Of a stretch of DNA of 64,000 nucleotides, positions 48,917 to 59,735 are shown one piece after another (position 1 is the first letter of the stretch; the number at the start of each line of letters is the position of its first letter). The notes below the pieces were generated by a model. The model searched no databases. It saw nothing but the letters and a program-made list of their open reading frames with translations, and was not told the DNA's origin. Position numbers and translations under genes: made by a program. The stretch is from Osmia lignaria lignaria (taxonomy: Eukaryota > Arthropoda > Insecta > Hymenoptera > Megachilidae), in assembly GCF_051020975.1 (NCBI RefSeq), contig NC_135037.1, positions 10,974,001 through 11,038,000 on the forward strand. The letters are read 5' to 3'.

Positions 48917-51003
48917 GTGAGTGTTGTTATTTCTTTCAATTCGGGTTGGGTCTTACGTGACTTGTCGTGTTTTTACGTGATACCTCGTCTTAAATCGGTT
49001 CGTCTCCCCACCACGCCCACCGTTTGACCGCTCGCTCGCTGGACCGAAAACTTGCTACCCCGGAAGTTGACGGAACGGTCATTTTTTCGTTTTTCCCTTT
49101 TTTTTTTAAACGATACGCGCCCTGCTTTGTGAACCGTTTTCGAAGGATTTATTGGTGCGCTGATGGGTGGGAATGGATCACGGTTCGAATAGAACCGGGT
49201 TTATAGAATTTTATTGAAAGGATCTAACCGACGCTCGCGTATATGAAAAATATGCTCTATGGAGTTGAGTGATTACTTTTTTTCAGAGCTCTGAAAAAAC
49301 GAAGCGAATGTTGAAACAAAAATTTTACGTCAAATGGGGGTTGAATGAAAAATCAACTGTTTTGATTGCTGTGAAATTTTTATGAGAATAAATTTGACTC
49401 ATAGCGATCTTCAAGGGCTAATTCTAAATTTTTTAAAAATTTATTAATTATTGTCTTAGAATAACAGTGCAATTATTCACTCCAGAAACTTATTTTGAAT
49501 TTGAAAAATATTTGCCAACGTAAATGAAAGTTTCATCCATAATGAAAGTCTTGAAAATTGAATTAATTTTTGAGCTCTAAAATGATGAAAAATATGTTTA
49601 TTCTGAGCTGAATTAAGAATTTACGCATTTATCTTGTTAAATTGCATTGCACAAAGATTCATAGATAAGGAACAAGTAAGTTAAAGGAGTAGCGAAACCT
49701 TTCGAATCGTGAAAGTCGATTAACGAGCTCGTGAATTAGAGGGAGGTACGATAAAAGCAGATAAGATTCATTATTTATTACACTGCTCTCACGACACGAA
49801 TGGTATAAATCATTTACAAACACGAAAGTCATTGTGACAATTGTTGCGCGTTGTCCTTTCGCTACTTTTACTTTCAGTCAGAATTAACTCTTAAAATATT
49901 GCCGTTACATAATATATTAAACGTATAAATTAATTCAGTGCCTTTCCCTTCTTTACTGAAGGGGTATTTTTAAAAAATTCTGGTAACTTTAGTTACTAGT
50001 ATAATTATTTGAATTATTAATGATAGTCCTCCGTTACTTATTAGGACTATTTCAAATTCACAAAACAAAATATTGTACTCCAAATTCTTCGAAATATCTT
50101 AGAAAATGAACAGACGATGAATAAGATATTTTAATTGAAGAAGTCAGTATTGTCGTCATTGCGTGAATCATGTGTAATGATTGGAGTCGGTTCGTCGATC
50201 GGCAGAACCTTTGACCACTTTCTTCGACGGATGAAGAGGCCGAAGAGGAAGCACGCCGGTCGACCTTTGCTCTTCCTTGCAATTTATTTTCAACGTCTGC
50301 TCATAAATGGTACGCATCAATACGAGCATTGTACATTGTTGGTACGATGTTTCGATGTAATGAACGTATTGTACGGCCGGATAACGTTAATGAGCGAAAT
50401 TAACGGCGATTTTCAAATTAGAACAACTTTTAAAATATCAACCTCCTGATCGAGAAATTTCATCGAAATGAATTATACAAATCGCGTGATGGAGCATCTA
50501 GCGTTGTTAGTAGTTCACGCGATATCGAATGATTTTTCCCCCTTTTTTCACCCAAAGGTAGGCCTCAAAGGGTTGATAGCCCTAGGTCGCAGAAATCTTC
50601 ATTCGGCCCTGGTTCTAAGCGAGTCGTATTTTTATTCTCCCATGAATATGTATTCGCGCTATAAATAGATCATAAATTATTATTCGTTACGGCTGTACAA
50701 GAGTTTCGAGTGGTAGCTGAATTTTATTGGTAATTCTGTTGTCGCGTATGGTTTTCTACGTGACAGGGGGCCTAATGGTGTGCCTGTAGGCTAAACACGC
50801 CCTACCTTGGCTACCTACTATTACCATATCCTGCTCAATTTCGCCTTTCTACTTCGCACCACCTCGCGTGGCTCCCTGTACGGGTCATTATTTTTCGCGT
50901 AACTATTTTCGTAGCTGCCAATGGCACGTGTGACACGCTACCGCACAAACGTGCTGTCGCTTTTGGATAGAGAACCTGGCTAGTGTTTATTCGCGTTTAA
51001 ATG

Positions 51004-51072
51004 CTACCAATAGAATTTGGACTCGAGATCTTCGGATTAGTAGTCAAACATCTTATCCACTTTGCTACGGTC
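51004..51072 (-). pseudogene. tRNA-Arg-like pseudogene or tRNA-derived repeat fragment
   Basis: Read on the minus strand it begins GACCGTAG, then a D-arm-like AAGTGGATAAGATG, an anticodon-arm-like TTTGACTACTAATCCGAAGAT and a truncated T-arm, TCGAGTCC. The order and spacing follow insect tRNA-Arg (GACCG..., ATGGATAAGGCG, TGACTTCGGATCAGAAGAT, TTCGAGTCC). The T-stem 5' strand (about four to five bases) is missing, the anticodon stem has a mismatch and the acceptor 3' strand pairs only partly. The loop reads ACT rather than an Arg anticodon. It cannot be a working tRNA; a SINE head is an alternative. Confidence 0.55.
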
Positions 51073-51169
51073 TACTGTCAAGTTTAATACAATTCTATAA
51101 AAGTGTCGTCGTAAACCTAAAATTACAATAATCATAAATTTTACAAGATGTCATTCTCAGTTTATCGAA

Positions 51170-51200
51170 TTATCGATAACATTTCGATATTATCGATAAC
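51170..51200. promoter_or_regulatory. paired TATCGATA elements
   Basis: TTATCGATAAC occurs twice in 31 bases, with TTTCGATAT between. TATCGATA is the DRE consensus bound by DREF in Drosophila. A related ATCGATAATTCATCGATA lies near 47898-47915. There is no gene start nearby, so a promoter role is not supported here. Confidence 0.3.
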
Positions 51201-54044
51201 AACAGCTCTAAAACAGAAAGCCTGTACTCTGTACACCGTCCATATATTCTTACGTCCATAACCGGTACATCTACCCTAGTGTCTTAAAGACGATTGAAAG
51301 TTATTTACTGTCCGACAAGTTGAGAACAAACGATAAATGACTACGATTAAAGGTTCTCGGTAGCGTGGCAATCAATTGCTCTTGATAGAACGGATCAGTG
51401 AATACGAGAACGAAGCACTCCTTTGGTCTGGCCGCCTATTAAAAATACTTAACTTGGCCGGTCGTCGACCCATGCTTCGTCGATAGCATCGACATGCAAA
51501 TGTAGTCCGCGTGTGCCTACATATTTATGCATTCTTCGATTCTAACACTCGTTGCCTTTATTCGACTCGATATCGCCGCTTACGTTCCCTTTCCAACCGA
51601 GTCTCATTACGAAAAACGACCAATCAGTATTCACACCGTCGATTTACCTAACTGGGACTTTTCAAACGACCATTTTTGCCACGCGCTACGCGATCTAACG
51701 TGCGAGCATTGAACATGCATTAGGTAATTATAGGCAGGACACACGTGTTATTTACATTGGCTTAAGTAGGATGTTTTTCTCGTACGGGCCAGATCATTTA
51801 GAAATTCTGCAATTTTTGGAGTATGGGGAATTCTGGAATTTTTTAATTAACGTATTCTTTTTTAAATAGAAAAGTATTGTCTATTATTTTAGAAGTGGTA
51901 TAAATGCAATGTATTGGATTTTTCACGTGATTTATTTTACTACAAAGACTTTCGAATTTTTTTAATTTATATGACACAGAAAATGCTTCGAAAAATGATT
52001 ATATACCAGATTCTCTATGACAGAACAAATGGAAAATCCATTATCATTTAAAAAGCGATATAAAATTGCATATTCTCTAATGGACAACATTTTCTTCCTA
52101 CGAAAAACCAATTCTGTTTCAAAAATATTAATGGCCCGTTTATGTAGACATATTCGTCAAGCTTTAAGCTTCAAATCGATACGTCATAAGTATTGCTTTA
52201 GGATACTTTTATGTCATGAAATTGTATCAGAGTTACCATATTCACACCTGTTTAACTTTTACTCAATTTTTCCCTTTAAACGCCTAGTATACATTTGCAT
52301 TCTTGATATCGGAAGAAAAGAGGAAAATGTGTTACGGTGTAACGCGATATTGTGCTTACGAAGTAAAAGGGCGACCGTATCATTTTCCTAAGGTAACATT
52401 CCGAGGGAAAGGTTGAGTAAAATGTCGTCGAATTGGAGGGTGGGCGTGAAACGACAGATCGTAGGCATCGGGACGAAGGTGAAAAGAAAAAAAAAAAAAT
52501 GGAACGACGGACAGTCGCATTTAAAAATGCAATCAGGATAATAGCGAGGTGAAGGAAGGAACGAGTCTCGGTTCCTCTTTAATATGTCTCTGTTAGTTTC
52601 CTTCACGAGAGTTACCCTCGCCGCCGGTTGTTTCGTCATCTCTGCATCCCTCTTGCCGAGCTTCTTCCCCCTTGTGCACCGATTTGCTCGCCTTCCGACA
52701 CGTGTTTGCCCGTGAAACACGCTCTTTGTCCCTCGCCTCGGCTTTAATTTATTAAAAGCGCGAAAGCTAACGTCTGCCGGAGGAAATTATGGGAACAAGT
52801 GCAGGGAAATCACGCGGGTGCCAGGCAAATATGAAAGAAAGAGATTTTTCAAACGGAATAAAATGATATTGTGGAACACTGATTATCTAAATGTTAATTA
52901 TATGAATATTATATAAATGTATTATCGAATAACTCAGATGTTTGATCTTTTTTTGGATAGATGATTTTTAGGGACATTAATTTATGTTATGAAAATGAAT
53001 GTTATTTTATCAATTTATCAATTTACTATTTTTACATATGCGAACTTGAACTTAATAGTTGTAAATTGGAGTTAATTAAGTGTCGTAATTGACTTGTTTT
53101 TATCTCGTGTAAAAAGTTGCAGATTTTTTAAGAGCTGCGTCATTATGCTAGTAAACGAGTTTCAATGAAACTTGTTGAAAGGTTTCAAGCATTTTAACCG
53201 TGAAGTTTCATATAGGAACTAAGTAGATCTCTTTAGATATGAAACGAAGTTCGTACAATTGTCGCAAAGTTCACTTTCATAAGGGAACAATATTTTTAAC
53301 TAGTGATCTTGAAACATTACTTTCTTTGCGAGCCGAACTTTCCATAAAAAGTTTTCCCCTGTAGAGAATAACTTTTGTTATTTTCAAACAGCATAAAACT
53401 CTGTCTATAAAGAAAGTATGACTATCGTATCTAAAGTAGGAACAGAGTTGAACATTATTCCGTTATTGCATTATTCATTTATTATTTCGTAGAGATGTAG
53501 AATATATCTAATTTTGCGGAATTATATTTCGAGATTTTTGTATAATTACATAAAAATTTCAATGAAATCAGTGTCCCAAAGGACATGCACTGCTTTCACG
53601 AGATTCCCTCATTTGTCACATTGATTTGACTTTCGTCATAAAACCACCTTGAAATGCAAGCCGTCCTATTTTAATCTCCCCTAGCATGGTGGTATTTTTA
53701 TTCGAATTATCTCAGCCAGTCCGTCAAAGGAGTACAGCAAGTACATTAATTTCGGGACGACACCCCGGACACAAACTTACACACGAGCCATGTGTGTACG
53801 TGTGTGGTCGCGTATAGGTGGTCCGGAATAGTGACCACGACACGGTATATAGCGACGGCTAAACCCTACTAAAGCTCGTAATGTATAGCCTAGCACAACC
53901 CGTGCTACGCCCTCTGGCCAAACCCTACGATCCCTCCACCCCAGGCGTTCTCAACCTACTTTGGGTCTCGGGTTCATTTCACAATATCTTTTTCAATGGA
54001 AATATCTTTGAGCAATGGAAGGCACATCAAATGTCCGTTGATAA

Positions 54045-54125
54045 TTTGGAGAAATTAAAAAATTTGAAATTTGATCATTTAGAATCTTTTAAATTTGAAA
54101 ATACAAAATTTCAAATTGTCAGAAT
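54045..54125. repeat. AT-rich quasi-periodic tract
   Basis: AAATTTGAAATTTGATC, TTTAAATTTGAAAATAC and AAAATTTCAAATTG words in loose tandem. Confidence 0.5.
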
Positions 54126-54338
54126 GCCCTCTGAAAAAATTCTTCCTTTTCTGTGCTCGTAGATAGAGGATTGAGAACCGTTGCTTAACCTTCTCTCTCT
54201 TCCGCGTACACTGCTTTTCTGTTACTTTCTACCCTTCGTCCTGATGGTAACTAGAAGGCCCCTAGGATGTTATCGGCCTATCGCGATGGATTTAACGAGT
54301 CGCTGATTAATTACATCGAGCCGCTCGATCTAGCCGGT

Positions 54339-54380
54339 TTAACCCTTAATACCATATCAGGGCCAGATTTGACTCTGTCC
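54339..54380 (+). mobile_element. possible left end of a second TTAA element
   Basis: TTAACCCTTAATACCATATC resembles piggyBac-type MITE ends (TTAA then CCCT). A matching right end was not found before the complete element at 54474, so this may be a truncated or chance match. Confidence 0.2.
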
Positions 54381-54473
54381 AACTTCCATTACACTTAAAT
54401 TGTCGTTGTTTTAGTAATCCATCATCTTCTCTGCAATTTTCGTTTCAATATGAAACCAAAAATGGCTACTCTT

Positions 54474-54637
54474 TAACCCTCGGATAGCGGACCATGTAGA
54501 GAGCATGAATGTTAATTCAATTTTGTATTTCATTCGATATAATATATGAAACTCTTTCGTTTGAAAATTAAAAATTAAACTTTAAATTAATAGTTTTAGG
54601 TCACAATTGACCAAGGTTTCGCTCTTCAAGGGTTAAC
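54474..54637 (+). mobile_element. 164-bp piggyBac-type MITE with TTAA ends
   Basis: The left end TTAACCCTCGGATAGCGGAC and the reverse complement of the right end, TTAACCCTTGAAGAGCGAAA, match at about 19 of 25 positions when extended. Both flanks are TTAA, the piggyBac target duplication, and both terminal repeats begin CCCT. The 150-base interior is AT-rich and non-coding, as expected of a non-autonomous element mobilised in trans. A diverged relative lies at 41031-41160. Confidence 0.65.
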
Positions 54638-57532
54638 ATCCTTTTTTACCAGTTTTCACCATTTTGGAGAGAATCTTCTTGATTCAGTGCGTTTTAGGTA
54701 ACGGTCAGATAACGAGACAAGTCTTTAAAGCCTTCGTTCTGGCATCACAAATCACCTTAAGCACGTTAGGATTAAGGTTGGCAGCACTGGCGGAGGCGGT
54801 AGCGCCGGCTCCAATTACGCTCACCGACCCCGTCCGTTCCCTATATTCCCTTACTCCTCCCGTGCTGTTTTCTTAAACCTAAATTTATTGTTTATTCTCC
54901 GGTGGTAGTTCGACCCGGGTGTTTCTCGTGGGAGACACGGTTAATAAATCTCCGTCGTGTTCCGTGTCGACTAGGAAAACAAGGTCCTTGCGCCCTGTTC
55001 CCCGCGGACCTTTCTTACGCGTCACTTCCGGTGAAGAACTTCTTCCATGGAATCAACCAGCTGCTTGAAAACAACACAGCTGAAATTAAAGAAAACAGGG
55101 GTTGAAGGTATTTTCAGAGCAATTAGGAATCAATTACCGCTCTATTATTGCTAATAGATAATTTACAAATTTATTATAGATAATATTAATATTTACGTCT
55201 GTAAAAATATTTAATATTCATAATATTAAACTACAGTAACTTCTTATTAAAGTGCAAAAATAACGTTTAATCAATTTTGATTAGAAACAATACTCAACCA
55301 TAAAAATGTGATCGCAAAATTCCCAGAAACACAAATAATTTCTCTCTGTATCAATATCACAGGGTTCTAGAGTTAAATCGATGACAATTTTTTTGCTGTT
55401 ATCACGTGAATCAAGCTCGATCGACGATAACTGCAAATCGAACGTTAGTTCATTTGTTCGTCATTTCACCACTAGACCAACCAATCTACGCGTGCTCGAG
55501 ACAATTGAAATGACGACAAATATGAAAGAAATCAAGTAGCCATGCTCTGTTGGTCGCCACATAGAAATTGTTGTTGCTATTTTTGTTTTCATTTTTTCTT
55601 CTTTTAAACGAACACGCCAATTACATTGGACGTAGAGGCAATTGTAACTGGGACAATTTCCCTATCGGTGTCAATTAGCTCCGGTTTTAATACCTCTCGG
55701 TCGTTCGCAAACCCCATCCAACGATAAAATGAAAAAAAAAAAAAAAAAAAATGGTCGATGGAATGGGAAACGAGATCGCCGATTTCCCTCGATTTACTCT
55801 CTGGCCAACGATGGGTATTGGCGAATGGGTTCGGCTGTTGGAAACTGCTTGATACCGTTTCGTCTGACGCACTCGCTGAAATTTACTGTTGCTATAAAAT
55901 CACTCTAAACGAGACGCGTAAGGAAAAAGAAACATTGCCGGGGAAGAAGATATACCTTGAAAAGGCAAAACGAACGATCGAGACGTTTTCCTGGATTTAT
56001 TTGGATTGCTATCTTACAACAACGTTTTATATTATATGTGGGTGATTTTCTAGTACCATTATCTTGTTTGAGTACCATTTTATTATTTTTGTAATTTTTA
56101 CCATTTCTGCCATTTTTGTTACGTTACCACCTTCCTTCGTAATAAGTCAAATTAAGTACTATTTTAATTAATAACCTTTTACCACATTTATATAGTATTT
56201 AGTTAATTTTGAACCAAAATATCTAAATTTAGTTGTGAATCTGAAGTGTAGTGAACATTTAAGTTATTACACAGCGAGTAATAGTGTTGGAAACTTAAAA
56301 GGAAAAGAAGCGCTTAACGAATATTTTAATTCCATTTGCACGATAATGAGAGTTGCCGTGAAGCCAACTTATTCCTGGGTAAAGAACGAAGTTTCGGATT
56401 CGAAGGGTTCGTAACGGGCAGGAATAATAAAGACTACCGGAAGGTAAATGTTTTCGCGTTGAGGTCTAAGTACGTGAACACCGTAAATATGCAAATTCCC
56501 AACAAATTTCCACTGCTTGCCAATGCACCCACGTAACACGTTTTTCTCGTCGCCTAATTAACTCGTCGTGAAAGTAAGATTAGCGAGTTTGTGACTCTAC
56601 AGGCTGGTATTAAACATAACTTTATTTCCGATTAGTTTTCTTTGCCCCGTCTCGTCGTTCCTCTCTTTTCCTTTCTCGTTTCACTTTTTCAAGCGTAAAA
56701 CTTGAATGAAAATAGGGCTTTATTTCGCGCGACGGTAGCCGAATAAATAACAAGATGAAATCTGATCGTTTTAAACGACGCGACGGACGAATGATCGGAA
56801 CTGGAACGATTTCCACGGCCGGGACGAATGCGTCACGGGCGGTAGGATTAAAAAATTGGGGAAGAAGCGGAAAAATTCCTGTCCCCTGGTATATATCTAC
56901 GTGCAGGCCAATAGATATCGATCCCTGTGACTCTATTCGGCGTACACGACTCTCGACGGGGTGAGTTATATACCGCAGCCAGCCGCCACGCTACAGTAAC
57001 CTCCCTTCTACACGCTTACCAAACCTGTGTGCTTGTGAAAACACCGATATCGTTATTTATGTATCGCGTCGATGCTAGGCATTGCTTATATATCTCATCC
57101 CCCAAATATCATTCTCTCTCTTTATTTCTCTTCTTCTTTCTCCGACTGCAAGTTGGTTGGTAAACTTACGGTTAGACTGCGACATTCCGTGGAATTCTCG
57201 GGATTTTCGCGCGATATCTTTTGTCTTCTTTATAGCACAAACATCACTGTGTTACTTTTACCACGAAATAATGAACGCGATGGGGTTTAAAAGTCTATGA
57301 GAGGAACGATAACGGTGATATGACAGTAGAGAATGGATTTCGTGACACAAAAGTATCGAGAAATGGCGTATCATTTTCAAGCTTAAGCTTTCGTGAAACC
57401 GATTACATAAAGATTTAGTCAATGTTCCTAATACTAAATGGCTGATTACTGGTTGGAACAATGATCAACCAGTTTACATATTAGTACAAGATGTAGGGAA
57501 TATCGCTCAATATCGTGTGCTAAATGTTTGCC
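54638..57532. other. non-coding stretch
   Basis: A 20-base A run lies at 55732-55751 and a TACCATTTT-rich cluster at 56053-56135. An ATG frame at 56755-56960 runs 68 codons into CGACGGG|GTGAGT (phase 2), described in the findings. No domain-bearing gene is seen. Confidence 0.5.
55732..55751 (+). repeat. 20-base poly-A tract
   Basis: Uninterrupted A20; no retrocopy body recognised upstream. Confidence 0.9.
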
Positions 57533-57548
57533 CACGCGATATCGCGTG
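57533..57548. other. 16-bp perfect palindrome, copy 2
   Basis: Identical to 12232-12247. It is followed within 60 bases by a CGTCATG...CATGACG inverted repeat (about 57570-57591) that is not present at copy 1. Confidence 0.9.
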
Positions 57549-59159
57549 CCCCATGGTCAGTGCGAAATATCGTCATGAGACTACCATGACGATCTGAAAA
57601 CAATATAATCTATTGTTGAAATATTCAATAGGAGTATAAAAGCGTTTGCAAAGTTGCATTAAAAAATGGAATTTTTTTCCGCTAAAATTCACCGAATATT
57701 TCAATGGAAAATCGACCGATTTCGAAGAATATCTCGATTATATTGCGTTGGAAAATTGCGCTCGATTTACGCGGATAGAGAGAAAGGTAGGGAGAGGAGG
57801 GAGGATAGAGGACATTTTCACAATGGGGTCGTGAGCGGGTCGAATTTCCGCGTCACTGCTAAATACTTTGCTGCAGGTTTCTACCGTGACGCTTTATACG
57901 CGGCCAGTTTCGGTCAGATGGGCTTTTCCCGGGGTGTTTAGGGGTTTCGGTGATATATCGAGGGATAAATACAGCCCCGTTTCTGCGGTACCGTTTGCAC
58001 GACGAGCCGTGCGCTGCTTTTACCACCAACCCCCTCACGGGATCACGCGACACCAAATAATGACCGACTCTGCAACCCTGGATTAGCAAATCCCGAACGG
58101 AATTAGGTTCGGTGTGCAATGGTTTGAGCTGGTAGCTTCACGATCTCGTGTTGAGCCTCGTGACTACTGCAACTCTCGATCGATTCGCGTAATCACGAGT
58201 AGGATTAAAAGCGATAAGAAAACTGGAACAGATTTTCCAGAAATCGTCCGTCAATTTGATTATATCACTTTCCAATTCGTCCAATTCATTTCTATCCCTC
58301 TCAAGTAAATTGCTGCTCCATTAAAAGTTTCTATACTTACAATTAGAGATGTTGATTCCGATCAATCCCATTTATTACCTATGTCCATCTCATCTAATTT
58401 TACATTCAATCTGTTATCTCTAATAGATTTCATTAGTTCGAATGGTAATAATAGGAGGTGTCTGAGTAATACATTATAAACGTAATTACGTATTTCCTGT
58501 ATCGTTATTATTAAATATTTTTATATTTCTAAAGCTACGTACTCTGTTAGGAATAAAAAGGATATTGCACCCTGGTGTGGCCCCGTACAACCTATTAATA
58601 CTTTAGCTTCGACTTAAGCGATGACGCATCCCTTAATTATTAACGTACTTCGACAGATGTGAGAACGGCCGATCGGTGTACAGGCTATCACGCGTGATTT
58701 GTTCCGCGCTCTCGATATATCGTCCACGGTCGATACATCTCGAAACTGTAACACCGTAATAAAGGGGGATACGAAATAGAACCGGCCTAATCAGGATCGT
58801 ACTACTTTCATGAATAATGCAGCATCTATCTACATCTTAGCTGAGAGTCCGACAACTCTATTCGTGCCTGCAGATATGGGGCTAATCTTGTCGACCAATA
58901 GAACCGTTAGAAACGTCTTTCTATAGATATAGTCAAATTCGATCCGCTAAGACAGGAATTCCGTGAACGTTTCCAATCAATCAAATGTCACTTTGAATAC
59001 TGACTTTCTATAGTAAATTTAGTATGTTTGATAATCAGCGTTAATTAACAGATGATACCCCGTTATGGAGGATACGATAAATTCTGTCAAATTACATTTG
59101 CTATTATTGGAAATACTTCAAACCTTATTTGGAGACATGGTTTTCTGGGGTCATTATTT

Positions 59160-59335
59160 TAAGTACCATAAAATGATACTTAACTAGAGTGGTACTTAAT
59201 AACAATTCTTCCATAAAATGATATTTGGTAATACCATATTATTAAAAATGGTACCGAAATAATACCATTTAATAATACTCGAATGAAATGGGTTCCATTT
59301 AGTGATACTACAAAAATTTAATGGCACTATTAAAA
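59160..59335. repeat. cluster of TACCATTT / AAATGGTA words
   Basis: CCATAAAATGATAYTT occurs at 59166-59181 and 59211-59226. Further TACCAT, ATGGTA and GGTTCCATTTAG variants fill the next 110 bases on both strands, including AAATGGTACCGAAATAATACCATTT as an imperfect inverted repeat. Similar words recur at 56053-56135. Possibly decayed tandem or foldback DNA. Confidence 0.4.
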
Positions 59336-59708
59336 ATAGTTTGATTTTACGATTAGAACAAAGTTATTTTATCACAATACAATGTCTGTGGAAAAACAAT
59401 GCACGCTTCGGTCTCCGGATTTTTCCGTCTGAAACGTACGCCCTTTTCTCGTAATACCGGATAACAGAAGCCATAAATAAGTTCCTTTCACCGATATATC
59501 GGCGCGCACTTTGCAACGCGAGTTTAAATCTCTTCGTAAGCGAAACAAGAAGCACGGTATACGGAAGGAGCGTTGACCAGTGGTAGCTGTAATTTTTAGT
59601 CCCGGAAGCGGCCAGGGAGCCATTAACCCTTTAGCCTACTGTTGGAGAGGCGACAACTAGGACGCGGGACGAAGATGGCACGGCAGAATGGTAAACGGAC
59701 AGAGAGGC

Positions 59709-59735
59709 GGTGGTGGTGGAGGAGGAGGAGGAGGA
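59709..59735 (+). repeat. (GGT)n(GGA)n microsatellite
   Basis: GGTGGTGGT followed by six GGA units. Confidence 0.85.

Larger units (their letters stand above)
48917..54338. other. non-coding stretch after the candidate first exon
   Basis: No exon recognised. Two TTATCGATAAC elements lie at 51170-51200, a tRNA-like pseudogene at 51004-51072, an AATTCTGGAATTT tract at about 51800-51845 and another quasi-periodic tract at about 54045-54125. The 124-codon + frame at 52017-52391 has no domain. Confidence 0.5.

Noticed and set aside
59623..59640. TTAACCCTTTAGCC as a transposon end
   Set aside because: No inverted partner end found within a reasonable distance.
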